NCBI RefSeq assembly: GCF_937863835.1
Contig: NZ_CALMHT010000181.1
Location: 1-64,000, forward strand
Source of the DNA: an uncultured Prevotella sp.
Lineage (GTDB): Bacteria; Bacteroidota; Bacteroidia; Bacteroidales; Bacteroidaceae
Reading direction: 5' to 3'
DNA length: 64,000 bases
Part shown: positions 51,914 to 61,677 of the stretch, piece by piece
Layout: every line of letters starts with the position of its first letter
How positions within the stretch are numbered: position 1 is the stretch's first letter
Notes under the pieces: model-generated
Databases searched by the model: none
What the model saw: the letters and a program-made list of their open reading frames with translations, nothing else
Told to the model about the DNA's origin: nothing
Position numbers and translations under genes: made by a program

Positions 51914-52939
51914 ATGAAGATGAGTAATATTAGGATTTGGATGGGCGTTTGTTGTCTTTTGGTGCTGACGGGATGTACTGAAAAGAAAATTCAGAATCAT
52001 ACTGATGCCATATCAGTAAAGACGATGACGGTGGATGGTTCCGTTTATGCTGGAGAACGAACTTATGTAGGGACGGTGAAAGAATCGTATGGCTCGGCTC
52101 TCAGTTTTGCCACGATGGGTACAGTAGCTAATGTGATGGTAGACGAGGGACAGTTTGTGAAAAAAGGACAGGTGCTTGCCTGTATTGACCGCACATCCAT
52201 GAAAAACGCGTATGATATTGCTTTGTCTTCACTGAAACAGGCTCGAGACGCATTTGGGCGTATGGATATGTTATACAAAAAAGGTAGTCTGCCGGAGATC
52301 AAGTATGTAGAGATACAGACCAAGTTGGCCGAAGCCCAGTCGGGTGAACGCATTGCCCGAAAGAATTTGCAGGATTGTGTACTTACCGCTCCGTTCAGCG
52401 GATATATTTCTCAACGGTCGGTAGATATGGGTAATAATGTGGTACCGGGTATGGCTTGCTTCCGTCTGGTTAAACTTGACTGTATTGAAGTCAATATATC
52501 GGTACCAGAGAAAGAGATAGCAACCATACATCAAGGACAGCAGATCAGATTTCATGTGAACGCCCTAGGTGAAAGACAGTTTATCGGGATAGTGACCAAG
52601 AAAGGTGTACAGGCCAATCCGCTTAGTCACACTTATGAAGTAACGGTGTCATTGGCCAACCGTGATCATGCCCTGTTGCCGGGTATGGTATGCAGCGTGG
52701 CTGTAAACAGTGTCGGCATGTCTAAAGGTATCGTTGTTCCTCAAGATGCCATTATGATTGATGGCAGCAATTCTTATGTATGGATAGCGGATAACGGTAA
52801 GGCTGAAAAACGTATTGTAACGACAGATGGTGTAAGCAACCAAGGTGTCATCATAACTGGTGGAATAGAAAACGGTGCTAAGGTGATCGTAAGTGGGCAG
52901 AACAAGGTGAGTGACGGTTCTGCGATAAATGAAAAATAG
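51914..52939 (+). CDS. RND efflux periplasmic adaptor lipoprotein
   Basis: A 341-residue membrane fusion protein. The ATG at 51914 (MKMSNIRIWMG) follows the promoter; a lipobox LVLTGC gives a lipidated Cys at about residue 20. The lipoyl-like hairpin (SFATMGTVANVMVDEGQFVK, LACIDRTSM) is followed by a helical hairpin (YDIALSSLKQARDAFGRMD, YVEIQTKLAEAQSGERIARK), beta-barrel (VSVPEKEIATIHQGQQIRFH) and membrane-proximal domains (GIVVPQDAIMIDGSNSYVWI). It would link the RND pump to the outer-membrane channel. The permease gene begins six bases after its stop. Confidence 0.92.
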   Translation: MKMSNIRIWMGVCCLLVLTGCTEKKIQNHTDAISVKTMTVDGSVYAGERTYVGTVKESYGSALSFATMGTVANVMVDEGQFVKKGQVLACIDRTSMKNAYDIALSSLKQARDAFGRMDMLYKKGSLPEIKYVEIQTKLAEAQSGERIARKNLQDCVLTAPFSGYISQRSVDMGNNVVPGMACFRLVKLDCIEVNISVPEKEIATIHQGQQIRFHVNALGERQFIGIVTKKGVQANPLSHTYEVTVSLANRDHALLPGMVCSVAVNSVGMSKGIVVPQDAIMIDGSNSYVWIADNGKAEKRIVTTDGVSNQGVIITGGIENGAKVIVSGQNKVSDGSAINEK

Positions 52940-52944
52940 GATGA

Positions 52945-55900
52945 ATGATGAAACATCGTAAAATAAATATGATAGAGAGCGTAATGCACTATAAGAGCAT
53001 TATGCTTCTGCTCCTTGTCCTGTTGGTAGGCTATGGTGTATATTCTCTGATTAATATGCCCAAAAACGAATTTCCTTCGTTTACCATCCGACAGGGTGTT
53101 GTTGTCGGAGTCTATCCCGGTGCCACTTCGGGTGAAGTGGAGGAGCAGTTGACAAAACCTCTTGAGAAATTTCTCTGGCAGTTTAAGGAAATCAAGAAAG
53201 CGAAGACTTATTCGCAGTCAAAGGATGGCATCTGTTATGTGTTTGTGGAACTGAACGACAATGTAACCAATAAGGATGAATTCTGGAGCAAATTCAAACT
53301 CCGTCTGCAACAGTTTAAGGGCGAACTCCCTCAGGGCGTGCTGGCTCTTATAGCTAACGATGATTTCGGTGACACTTCGGCGATGCTCGTCACCCTTGAG
53401 AGCAAGGACAAAACTTACCGCCAGTTGCACGATTACATGTCAGATTTGCAAGATCGTCTCCGTACGATACCTGAAATATCCAATCTGAGAGTTTACGGTG
53501 AGCAGAAAGAACAGATAGGTGTCTATATAGACCGTGACCGGTTGTCCGATTATGGACTGAACACTGCTTCGCTGCTAGCCAGTATGTCATCGCAGGGACT
53601 TACCATTGTGAGCGGTTCGGTAGATGATAAGAACAGCGTGCGCCCGCTTCATCTGAAATCGTCTCTCAGCACAGAGAATGATGTCGCACAGCAGATTGTG
53701 TATTCCGATCCGAATGGTAATGTCATACGTCTGAGGGATATCGCTACGATAAAAAGGGAATATCCTGATGCCGACTCCTATGTGAAGAATAACGGTAAGA
53801 AGTGTATTGTCCTGTCTCTCGAAATGAATGAAGGTAATAATATAGTTCAGTTCGGTGAAAAGGTAAAGAACGTCTTGGCGGATTTTCAGAAGACTCTGCC
53901 TAGTGATGTCACGATGTATCCTATCACAGACCAGAGCAATGTGGTCAATTCGTCCATTGTCGACTTTCTGAAGGAACTGCTGATATCTGTATGTGCGGTT
54001 ATCATCGTCATAATGCTGTTGTTGCCTGTGAGGGTGGCCAGTGTGGCAGCGAGTACGATACCGATAACGATATTTATTACCCTCGGTATATTCTATTCGG
54101 TGGGGATAGAACTGAATACGGTGACGCTGGCATCGCTGATTGTGGCGCTCGGTATGATCGTGGACAATTCGATTGTGATCATAGACTGTTATATAGAAAA
54201 GATAGACAGTGGTATGAGCAGATGGCATGCAGCGTCTCATGCTGCCAAGGAATTTTTCTCTTCCATCTTCAGTGCAACGCTTGCCATATCAGTAACATTC
54301 TTCCCTCTGCTGTTCACAATGAAGGGTATGATGCTTGATTTCGTGAAATGGTTTCCGCTTGGTATTTCCATCGTTTTGGGTACATCGTTGGTCGTTGCCG
54401 TGTTCGTCGTGCCTTGGATGCAGTATACATATATAAAGAAAGGACTGAAGAAAGGACCTGATGCGGAGAAGAAACATAAAACTTTCCTCGAACTGATACA
54501 GCATTATTACAACCAACTGATTGCGGTTTGTTTCGCACATCCTTTTTATACATTGGGATTTGGGGCATTGTCAATCGTGTTAGGTGGACTGATGTTTGCC
54601 CATTTGCCACAGAAACTGATGCCTAGGGCAGAACGTAATCAGTTTGCCGTGGAGATATATATGCCTACCGGCACAGCCATTGAACGAACGGCACAAGTGG
54701 CCGATAGTCTGAGAGATATGATGCGCAAAGACGACAGGATAGTGAATATCACGACATTCTATGGTAGCGGTTCCCCACGATTCCAGACATCTTATGCTCC
54801 ACAGGTCGGTGGAACAAATTTTGCACAGTTTATCGTCAACACGAAAAATGATAAAGCTACCGAGGAACTGGTGGATAAGTTTACGCCTCTATACTCTGAC
54901 TATTTCAGTGACGCACAGGTAAGGATTAAACAACTGGACTACAGTGATGCCATATCCCCGATAGAAATAAGATTCTCCGGATATAATCTGAAACAACTCA
55001 ACGAGGCTGTGGAAAAGAGTATGAAGATTATGCGCAACGACCCCGATATCATGTTGGTGAGAAGCACTTTCGAAGGCACAACAGATGGACTGAACGTGAT
55101 GATGGATAACGATGAGGCCAACCGACTAGGTATCAACAAGACGATGTTGTCTCTCAATCTTGCCACCCGTTTCGGCAATGGGATACCTCTGACTACAGTA
55201 TGGGAGGGTGACTACCCTGTGAGTGTCACATTAAAGGATAGTCATGCTGGTATGCAGACGGCAGATGATGTAGGTAATGCTACCGTAAGTGGTATAGTTC
55301 CCGGTGTGAACGTGCCATTAAGGCAGATTGCTCAGGTAAAACCTGACTGGAACTATGGTATGATTGTCAGGCGGAATGGTGTCAGGACAATGTCTGTATA
55401 TGCAGATGCCAAACGGGGCGTCAATCTGAACAAGGCCACTGATAAAGTGCTGGAAGAACTGAAAGATGTGAAGTTGCCCGATGGTGTTTCGATGAAAGTT
55501 GGCGGACAGCGTGACAGTGATAATGAGTACGGACCGCAGATATATGGTGGATTGGCTATTTCTGTAATTGTTATATTTGCTATTCTGCTATTCCATCTGA
55601 AAGATATCAGACTGTCGTTGCTTATCATGGGGTCTCTTCTGTTCTCCTTACTCGGGGCAGCCATTGGTGTGTGGTCGATGGGGCAGGATGTAGGAATGAC
55701 AGGTATACTGGGTATCATATCACTGATGGGAATTATAGTGAGAAACGGAATTATCATGGTCGATTATGCCGAGGAATTGCGTGTAAAGCATCGTCTGAGT
55801 GCCAAACATGCTGCCCTGCAAGCTGCCCAGCGCCGTATGCGTCCTATCTTCCTAACCTCAGCAGCCGCATCAATGGGAGTCGTACCGATGGTGATAGCCA

Positions 55901-56091
55901 ATACTCCTATGTGGGGACCGATGGGTGCTGTGGTCTGTGCGGGAACAATCGTGTCGATGTTCTTTATTATCACCATGATCCCAATAGGTTATTGGATGAT
56001 ATACCGTATAGAAGACAAAAAGCGTCGTCTGAATAATGAGAAAGAAAGGGCAGCATTGTCATTGGCTAGTATAAATGAAGTAACAGAATAA
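52945..56091 (+). CDS. RND-family efflux permease
   Basis: A 1048-residue inner-membrane transporter with about 12 helices and two large periplasmic loops, the HAE/AcrB-like plan. The N-terminus YGVYSLINMPKNEFPSFTIR and GVYPGATSGEVEEQLTKPLE is typical. The helix-4 proton relay reads IVDNSIVIID, where AcrB has two aspartates, so one Asp is replaced by Asn; helix 10 has VRNGIIMVDYAEE where AcrB has Lys, here Arg. The relay is thus variant but still charged. Probable function is export of lipophilic drugs, bile acids or lipids; substrate unknown. It is flanked by the adaptor and the TolC-like gene. Confidence 0.92.
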   Translation: MMKHRKINMIESVMHYKSIMLLLLVLLVGYGVYSLINMPKNEFPSFTIRQGVVVGVYPGATSGEVEEQLTKPLEKFLWQFKEIKKAKTYSQSKDGICYVFVELNDNVTNKDEFWSKFKLRLQQFKGELPQGVLALIANDDFGDTSAMLVTLESKDKTYRQLHDYMSDLQDRLRTIPEISNLRVYGEQKEQIGVYIDRDRLSDYGLNTASLLASMSSQGLTIVSGSVDDKNSVRPLHLKSSLSTENDVAQQIVYSDPNGNVIRLRDIATIKREYPDADSYVKNNGKKCIVLSLEMNEGNNIVQFGEKVKNVLADFQKTLPSDVTMYPITDQSNVVNSSIVDFLKELLISVCAVIIVIMLLLPVRVASVAASTIPITIFITLGIFYSVGIELNTVTLASLIVALGMIVDNSIVIIDCYIEKIDSGMSRWHAASHAAKEFFSSIFSATLAISVTFFPLLFTMKGMMLDFVKWFPLGISIVLGTSLVVAVFVVPWMQYTYIKKGLKKGPDAEKKHKTFLELIQHYYNQLIAVCFAHPFYTLGFGALSIVLGGLMFAHLPQKLMPRAERNQFAVEIYMPTGTAIERTAQVADSLRDMMRKDDRIVNITTFYGSGSPRFQTSYAPQVGGTNFAQFIVNTKNDKATEELVDKFTPLYSDYFSDAQVRIKQLDYSDAISPIEIRFSGYNLKQLNEAVEKSMKIMRNDPDIMLVRSTFEGTTDGLNVMMDNDEANRLGINKTMLSLNLATRFGNGIPLTTVWEGDYPVSVTLKDSHAGMQTADDVGNATVSGIVPGVNVPLRQIAQVKPDWNYGMIVRRNGVRTMSVYADAKRGVNLNKATDKVLEELKDVKLPDGVSMKVGGQRDSDNEYGPQIYGGLAISVIVIFAILLFHLKDIRLSLLIMGSLLFSLLGAAIGVWSMGQDVGMTGILGIISLMGIIVRNGIIMVDYAEELRVKHRLSAKHAALQAAQRRMRPIFLTSAAASMGVVPMVIANTPMWGPMGAVVCAGTIVSMFFIITMIPIGYWMIYRIEDKKRRLNNEKERAALSLASINEVTE

Positions 56092-56095
56092 TGAT

Positions 56096-57457
56096 ATGAA
56101 AACTAATTATATATTATCCCTGATCATCGCAATGGTTTCTGTACAGGGGGTCAGCGCGCAGAAAGTGTATACACTGGATGAATGTCGTACGTTGGCATTG
56201 CAGAATAACGTCAAACTGAAAGATGCCCGACTCCATATCGAGTCGGCTAAAGAACAGGAACGTGAGGCTAAGGCTAAATATTTTCCTTCTGTATCTGCCG
56301 GTGGTACGTATTTTCGCGCCAACGATTATCTGATAAAACAAAATGTATCGCTCAGTGAGAGCGACCAGCAGAATCTTGCCGGGATTATGCAGAAGGTAGG
56401 ATTAGACCCTACTGTCCTGTCTTCGCTCCCAACCAGTTATACCTTGCAGGCTATCAAGCATGGTACGCTTATTAATCTGATGGCGATGGAACCTGTATAT
56501 GCCGGTGGACAGATAACGAATGGCAACCGACTGGCAAAACTGCAGACAGAGGTCGGGCAACTGATGCTTCAACAGTCGCAGGATGATGTGATGCGTACTA
56601 CCGAGGTTTATTACAACCAGTTGTTGTCTCTTTATGAGAGACAGAAAACACTTGATGCTGTCGACAGACAGTTGGCCAGTATCCTGAATGATGCGAACAA
56701 TGCTTATAAGGCAGGTGTGTCTAACAAAAATGATGTTCTGAGTGTACAACTGAAGCAGAACGATGTGGCTGTCAACAGACTGAAACTGGAAAATGGTATA
56801 AAACTCAGTAAGATGGTTCTTGCACAGTATATCGGAATGGCAGGACAGAATATTGATATAGATCGTCATCTGTCTGAGAATACGCCTGAGCCTTTTATTT
56901 ATTTCACAGATCATCAGTCGGCATTAAACAATAGGGTAGAGGCCCGCTTGCTTGACAAGAATGTCAGAGCTAACGAGTTGCAGACCAAGATGAAACTGGG
57001 TGAGATGTTGCCCACTGTGGCAGTTGGCGTGGCTGGCGTGTATCAGGATATGACCAATACAGGTAAGGCGAAGGCGATAGGTCTGGCCACCGTGAGTGTT
57101 CCGATAAGCGACTGGTGGAGCAACCGTGGACTCAAACGGCAGAAGATAGCCACGGAGATAGCGCGTATGGACAGCAAGGATAATAAAGAACTGCTGCTGA
57201 TACAGATGCAGAGTGCTTATGATGATTTGGATAACGCATACAAACAGATACAGTTAGCAAAAAAGAGTATAGAACAGTCTACAGAGAATCTCCGCCTCAA
57301 TGAAGATTACTACAAGGCAGGTACCGCCAGCATGACCGACCTTCTCAATGCGCAGACGCAAAATCAACAGTCGCGTGACCAATATACTGAGGCAGTAACA
57401 GCGTATATGAATTGTCGAACGGCATATTTTATTGCTACCGGCAGGAGCGTGAAATAA
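56096..57457 (+). CDS. TolC-family outer membrane efflux protein
   Basis: A 453-residue exported protein (signal peptide to about residue 22, SVQGVSAQ). It has the two internal halves of TolC proteins: YTLDECRTLALQNNVKLKDA with LHIESAKEQEREAKAKYFPS, and later RVEARLLDKNVRANELQTKM with GEMLPTVAVGVAGVYQDM. The coiled-coil stretches QSQDDVMRTTEVYYNQLLS and QLAKKSIEQSTENLRLNEDY close each half. The product would form the trimeric exit channel of the pump. It follows the permease after four bases and converges on the DUF2156-GNAT gene with 10 bases between stops. Confidence 0.93.
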   Translation: MKTNYILSLIIAMVSVQGVSAQKVYTLDECRTLALQNNVKLKDARLHIESAKEQEREAKAKYFPSVSAGGTYFRANDYLIKQNVSLSESDQQNLAGIMQKVGLDPTVLSSLPTSYTLQAIKHGTLINLMAMEPVYAGGQITNGNRLAKLQTEVGQLMLQQSQDDVMRTTEVYYNQLLSLYERQKTLDAVDRQLASILNDANNAYKAGVSNKNDVLSVQLKQNDVAVNRLKLENGIKLSKMVLAQYIGMAGQNIDIDRHLSENTPEPFIYFTDHQSALNNRVEARLLDKNVRANELQTKMKLGEMLPTVAVGVAGVYQDMTNTGKAKAIGLATVSVPISDWWSNRGLKRQKIATEIARMDSKDNKELLLIQMQSAYDDLDNAYKQIQLAKKSIEQSTENLRLNEDYYKAGTASMTDLLNAQTQNQQSRDQYTEAVTAYMNCRTAYFIATGRSVK

Positions 57458-57467
57458 AAACAATATA

Positions 57468-59234
57468 TCAGTTGAGCATCAGATTCATTTCTGCATGCTC
57501 ATCTTTGAATATAAACTCAGCCAGTTCGTTGATGTTCATTCTGATAGCCGTTTCATCCGGTTCGTCTGTCTGTTTCACTTTACCTCCCGCCAGAATGTAG
57601 TAGGCATTGTTCATTGGAATGTCTTCATCGTCGTAAACTCTGATCAGACATTTTAAGTCGGGGTGCTGTTCGGCGTACATACGAAGGGCTTCTTTCGCAT
57701 TTACGACACGTATCATCGCCTTGATGGGTTGCGTGGCAGGATGATATGCCTCGCCAGCCAAGCGGATATCTTCCTGTATAACCTCATAACCGTCGCTATC
57801 GTGGAGCAGTACGCACGATTTGCTGCGCTGTATTTTGTCAAAGTTCGCAAAACTCATTCCCTTGATATCAGCAGGCGGGGGCGCACAGACGATACACTTG
57901 GAGTAACCGCATTTTTCATACCAACCGTACAACCAGTCTTCGGCCGGGATAAGGGTGGCAAATATGGTTTCATGATAAAAAAGACTGAAATGTGCCTGAC
58001 GCATCAGATTGTTTCCAACATCTTGTTTGCGGTAATCGGGGTGTGTACTGACTCCACTGATATATGCCGTATTGATTTCCTTTCCGTGATAGAGCATCGG
58101 ATATGGTAGGGTCTGCAGCGCGGCAACCACTTGATGGTCTATCTGGCAACAGATATTATATTCATTCTTGTATACTTTTGAGAAATAGAGATCCATAAAC
58201 GGCTCCGGATCTTTGAAAACAAGTTTCCATAGTTTGCGGGTTTCCGCCTTGATGCGTTCCTGATCTTCAAAGTCGGCCAACGGATGTTTTTCCATAATGG
58301 TATTCTTTTCAAGAATAATGTCCGGCTTATATGATAACTTTGCCTGGCGCAAACCTTCATTACCCATATCCTCCTCGCGGTTGATGTAGAAGTATTTTTC
58401 AGGCAGATGCCTTACAAATTCCTGATTGATGATGGTGAAAGCTCCCTCATAATTGACATCGGCTTTCTCCACACAAACATCGAATGTACTCTGGTTGATA
58501 GGGCACCCGAAAGTAAAAGCGACCAGTTTGCCGTCAACCCATATCGTTCCGCCGATAAGTCCCAGTTCATTCCAACGATGGAAGGCGCGTGTCATGGAAC
58601 GGAGTTCTTCCGAAAGACCCTCGTCAAGCTCATTTTCATCATTATCGTCCTTGGATATTTTGCGCCATTGTTTTTCCAAATCAAGACATTGCGGCACCAG
58701 TTCAGGTGTCAGTTCACGATATTCATAGTCGGGATAAAGGCTCTTGAACTTATTGATATGATTACGCTTGCTTTGTAGTTTCTTGCCCGAAAGGTTGGCC
58801 AGTTTCTCTCTGGTATAGATATAATCGCTGTAATCCCTATTGGGTGTGATATTGAAAGTGTCGGGGAAAGCCTTCTCGATAATATCGCGCATATAGTTGC
58901 ATACGCCCAATAGAAGGAACGGATGCCCCATGGCGATAGAGTCGTTGCGTATCGCCCGTATCACATTGACCGAACATTCATCACAAGGGATGACCTTGAA
59001 TGTACCGTCCTCCTGTTTTTTGGGGAGTGGCAATGGCATCATATAGGCGAGATGATGCCCTGCATAAAAGCGGAACACCAGATAATCGTCGACAATGGCA
59101 AACTGGGTGTTATAAAGAAACCTCCAACTGATTAGATTTGCAAATGACAAGTCGCAGTTCTGACGTTCCCCGAACAATGTAAAGCGTTGGATGGTATCTT
59201 TATCCGCAGTGGTAATATCTCTGAATTTTATCAT
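57468..59234 (-). CDS. DUF2156 (MprF-C-like) and GNAT acetyltransferase fusion
   Basis: A 588-residue two-domain protein. The start at 59234 (MIKFRDITTADKDTIQRF) is preferred over a 44-residue hydrophobic extension that includes the promoter (-7 box TACTTTTG on the minus strand, 59263-59270). Residues about 1-300 match the DUF2156 fold, related to the aminoacyl-transfer domain of MprF: DCSFANLISWRFLY-like LSFANLISWRFLYNTQF, SDYIYTREKLANLSGKKLQS and YFYINREEDMGNEGLRQAKLS. Residues about 320-588 form a GNAT domain (TAYISGVSTHPDYRKQDVGN, the acyl-CoA loop). The fusion suggests a sequential or coupled reaction. Substrate unknown. Confidence 0.82.
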   Translation of the reverse strand: MIKFRDITTADKDTIQRFTLFGERQNCDLSFANLISWRFLYNTQFAIVDDYLVFRFYAGHHLAYMMPLPLPKKQEDGTFKVIPCDECSVNVIRAIRNDSIAMGHPFLLLGVCNYMRDIIEKAFPDTFNITPNRDYSDYIYTREKLANLSGKKLQSKRNHINKFKSLYPDYEYRELTPELVPQCLDLEKQWRKISKDDNDENELDEGLSEELRSMTRAFHRWNELGLIGGTIWVDGKLVAFTFGCPINQSTFDVCVEKADVNYEGAFTIINQEFVRHLPEKYFYINREEDMGNEGLRQAKLSYKPDIILEKNTIMEKHPLADFEDQERIKAETRKLWKLVFKDPEPFMDLYFSKVYKNEYNICCQIDHQVVAALQTLPYPMLYHGKEINTAYISGVSTHPDYRKQDVGNNLMRQAHFSLFYHETIFATLIPAEDWLYGWYEKCGYSKCIVCAPPPADIKGMSFANFDKIQRSKSCVLLHDSDGYEVIQEDIRLAGEAYHPATQPIKAMIRVVNAKEALRMYAEQHPDLKCLIRVYDDEDIPMNNAYYILAGGKVKQTDEPDETAIRMNINELAEFIFKDEHAEMNLMLN

Positions 59235-59262
59235 AAATTTGCTCGATAATTGGTATAGACCA

Positions 59263-59322
59263 CAAAAGTAGAAAAAAAACACAGAAAAACTACTATCGTT
59301 ACGAATATTTTTCTTACTTTTG
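59263..59322. promoter_or_regulatory. Divergent -7 boxes between the DUF2156-GNAT gene and pta
   Basis: CAAAAGTA at 59263-59270 is a minus-strand -7 box for the left gene, and TACTTTTG at 59315-59322 is the plus-strand -7 box for pta. The two boxes have the same sequence. No clear -33 box is visible for either, so this is a partial match. Confidence 0.5.
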
Positions 59323-59374
59323 TACCCGAAATGTAATCTCGAAGTTACAAAATAGATATAAATCACAACAAACT

Positions 59375-60388
59375 ATGGATTTAGTAGAAAAAATCATTGC
59401 ACGCGCTAAGAGCGACAAACAGCGCATTGTACTCCCCGAAGCCACAGAGGAGCGCACATTAAAAGCAGCCGATCAAGTATTGGCTGACGGTGTGGCCGAC
59501 CTCATCCTTATCGGTAATATCGGCGCAATTCACGCTGAAGCTGACAAGTTCGGATTGAAGAATATAGATAAAGCTACTATTATTGATCCAGAAAACAATC
59601 CTAAAGCAGAAGAATATGCAACTCTACTTGCTGAATTGCGTAAGAAAAAAGGTATGACAATCGAACAGGCCCGCGGACTTGTTAAGAATCCTCTCTATCT
59701 GGGGTGTATGATTATTAAAACCGGTGGCGCAGATGGTCAGATTTCCGGTGCGTTGAGTACAACGGGCGACACACTCCGTCCTGCATTACAGATTATCAAA
59801 TGTGCTCCGGGCATCACTTGTGTCAGCGGCGCTATGCTTCTTATTACAAAGAAACCTGAATATGGTGAAAATGGCGTGCTAGTTATGGGCGATGTCGCAG
59901 TAACACCGATGCCAGATGCCGATCAACTTTCTCAGATTGCTGTTTGTACAGCGGAGACAGCCAAGGCTGTTGCCGGATTCTCAGACCCACGTGTTGCTAT
60001 GTTGAGTTTCTCTACCAAGGGTAGTGCTTCTCATGAGGTTGTAGACAAGGTGGTTGAGGCTACCAAACTGGCCAAAGAACGTGATCCGCAACTGAAGATT
60101 GACGGTGAATTGCAGGCTGATGCCGCTTTGGTTCCGGCTGTAGCAGACATTAAGGCGAAAGGCAGTAATATTGCTGGCAAGGCTAATGTGTTGATAGTTC
60201 CATGTCTTGAAGTAGGTAACATTGCTTACAAACTGGTACAGCGTCTTGGTGATGCTATCGCTCTAGGTCCTATCCTTCAGGGAATCGCACGTCCGGTTAA
60301 CGACTTGAGTCGTGGCTGTTCTGTCGATGATATCTATAAGATGGTGGCTATTACAGCTTGTCAGGCACAGGATGCGAAGAAAATTTAA
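59375..60388 (+). CDS. pta: Phosphate acetyltransferase
   Basis: A 337-residue short-type enzyme with only the PTA/PTB domain, no N-terminal regulatory part. Marks are DKQRIVLPEATEERTLKAADQV, GCMIIKTGGADGQISGALS (substrate loop), VMGDVAVTPMPDADQLSQIA and ALGPILQGIARPVNDLSRG near the end. It converts acetyl-CoA and phosphate to acetyl phosphate, the step before ATP formation in acetate fermentation. ackA follows after 15 bases on the same strand, the classic pair. Confidence 0.96.
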   Translation: MDLVEKIIARAKSDKQRIVLPEATEERTLKAADQVLADGVADLILIGNIGAIHAEADKFGLKNIDKATIIDPENNPKAEEYATLLAELRKKKGMTIEQARGLVKNPLYLGCMIIKTGGADGQISGALSTTGDTLRPALQIIKCAPGITCVSGAMLLITKKPEYGENGVLVMGDVAVTPMPDADQLSQIAVCTAETAKAVAGFSDPRVAMLSFSTKGSASHEVVDKVVEATKLAKERDPQLKIDGELQADAALVPAVADIKAKGSNIAGKANVLIVPCLEVGNIAYKLVQRLGDAIALGPILQGIARPVNDLSRGCSVDDIYKMVAITACQAQDAKKI

Positions 60389-60403
60389 CTTTAAACTTAT
60401 TAT

Positions 60404-61597
60404 ATGAAGATTCTAGTATTAAACTGTGGAAGTTCGTCTATCAAGTATGCCTTGTACAATATGGACGACAAGTCGGTTCTGGCATCCGGTGGTGCTGAGC
60501 GTGTAGGTCTTGACGGTGCATTCGTCAAAGTGAAACTTCCTAACGGAGAGAAAAAGCAGATCATGCATGACATCCCCGAACATACAGAAGGCGTGAAGTT
60601 TATCTTCAGTCTGCTTACCGACCCTGAAATAGGTGCTATCAAAGATTTGAAGGAAATTGACGCTGTAGGTCACCGTATGGTACACGGTGGAGAAAAATTC
60701 AATAAGAGTGTTATTCTGGACGATGAAGTTCTGAAGGAATTCGAGGCATGCAGTGATCTTGCACCTCTTCATAATCCAGCTAACCTCAAAGGTGTTAAGG
60801 CTGTTTCGGAATTGATGCCGGGATTGCCGCAGGTAGGTGTATTCGATACTGCATTCCATCAGACGATGCCTAAGTATGCTTATATGTATCCTATCCCTTA
60901 TGAATTGTATGAGAAATATGCTATACGCCGTTACGGTTTCCATGGAACGAGTCACCGTTATGTTTCCAAGCGTGTATGCGATTTCTTGGGCGTAAAGCCG
61001 GAAGATAAAAAGGTTATTACATGTCATATCGGTAATGGTGGCAGTGTCGCTGCTGTAAAATATGGCAAATGTATTGATACGTCTATGGGACTTACCCCGC
61101 TGGAAGGTGTGATGATGGGAACCCGCAGTGGTGATATCGATGGCGGTGCCGTATCTTTCATTCAGAAAAAGTTGGGTCTTGATGCCGACGGTATTTCAAA
61201 TCTTCTTAATAAAGAGAGTGGTGTGCTCGGTATTACCGGTATTTCTTCGGATATGCGTGAGGTAGAGGCTGCTGAGAAAGCGGGTAACGAGCGTGCTGTA
61301 CTCGCTATGCAGATGTACAACTATCGCATTAAAAAATATGTCGGCGCCTATGCTGCCGCTATGGGTGGATGCGATATTATCGTATTCACTGCCGGTGTAG
61401 GTGAAAACCAGGCAGGTATGCGTGAAGAGGTTTGCAAGGACATGGAATGGATGGGCGTTAAGCTCGATAACAAACTCAATGCTACTATCCGTGGCAGGGA
61501 GGCTGTCATCTCCACTCCAGACTCAAAAGTGACCGTTGTCGTCATTCCTACGGATGAGGAACTGATGATTGCTACAGATACGATGAATCTGCTGTAA
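60404..61597 (+). CDS. ackA: Acetate kinase
   Basis: A 397-residue kinase of the ASKHA fold that makes ATP and acetate from acetyl phosphate. Motifs are LVLNCGSSSIKYALY (residues 3-17), VGHRMVHGGEKFNKSV, RYGFHGTSHRYVS, THIGNGGS-like CHIGNGGSVAAVKYGKCIDT (20 residues) and VFTAGVGENQAGMRE near the end. It is the second gene of pta-ackA and is followed by a strong bidirectional-looking terminator. Confidence 0.97.
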   Translation: MKILVLNCGSSSIKYALYNMDDKSVLASGGAERVGLDGAFVKVKLPNGEKKQIMHDIPEHTEGVKFIFSLLTDPEIGAIKDLKEIDAVGHRMVHGGEKFNKSVILDDEVLKEFEACSDLAPLHNPANLKGVKAVSELMPGLPQVGVFDTAFHQTMPKYAYMYPIPYELYEKYAIRRYGFHGTSHRYVSKRVCDFLGVKPEDKKVITCHIGNGGSVAAVKYGKCIDTSMGLTPLEGVMMGTRSGDIDGGAVSFIQKKLGLDADGISNLLNKESGVLGITGISSDMREVEAAEKAGNERAVLAMQMYNYRIKKYVGAYAAAMGGCDIIVFTAGVGENQAGMREEVCKDMEWMGVKLDNKLNATIRGREAVISTPDSKVTVVVIPTDEELMIATDTMNLL

Positions 61598-61620
61598 CCG
61601 TATAATATCATATTACGATA

Positions 61621-61660
61621 AAGTCCCGGTACTGTAGACAGTACCGGGACTTCTTTTTAT
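61621..61660 (+). terminator. Intrinsic terminator of pta-ackA
   Basis: AAGTCCCGGTACTG (61621-61634) and CAGTACCGGGACTT (61639-61652) make a perfect 14-bp stem with a four-base loop, followed by CTTTTTAT. It lies 24 bases after the ackA stop and ahead of the convergent lpxH-like gene. Confidence 0.92.
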
Positions 61661-61677
61661 CTTTGTTGTCATGTCTC

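Noticed and set aside
53587..54240. A 217-residue antisense frame in the RND permease
   Set aside because: Its composition is rich in His, Arg and Tyr, as in shadow frames of conserved coding DNA; no family motif.
61621..61660. The 14-bp hairpin after ackA as an operator
   Set aside because: Its perfect GC-rich stem followed by a T-tract and its place after the last gene of a pair fit an intrinsic terminator.
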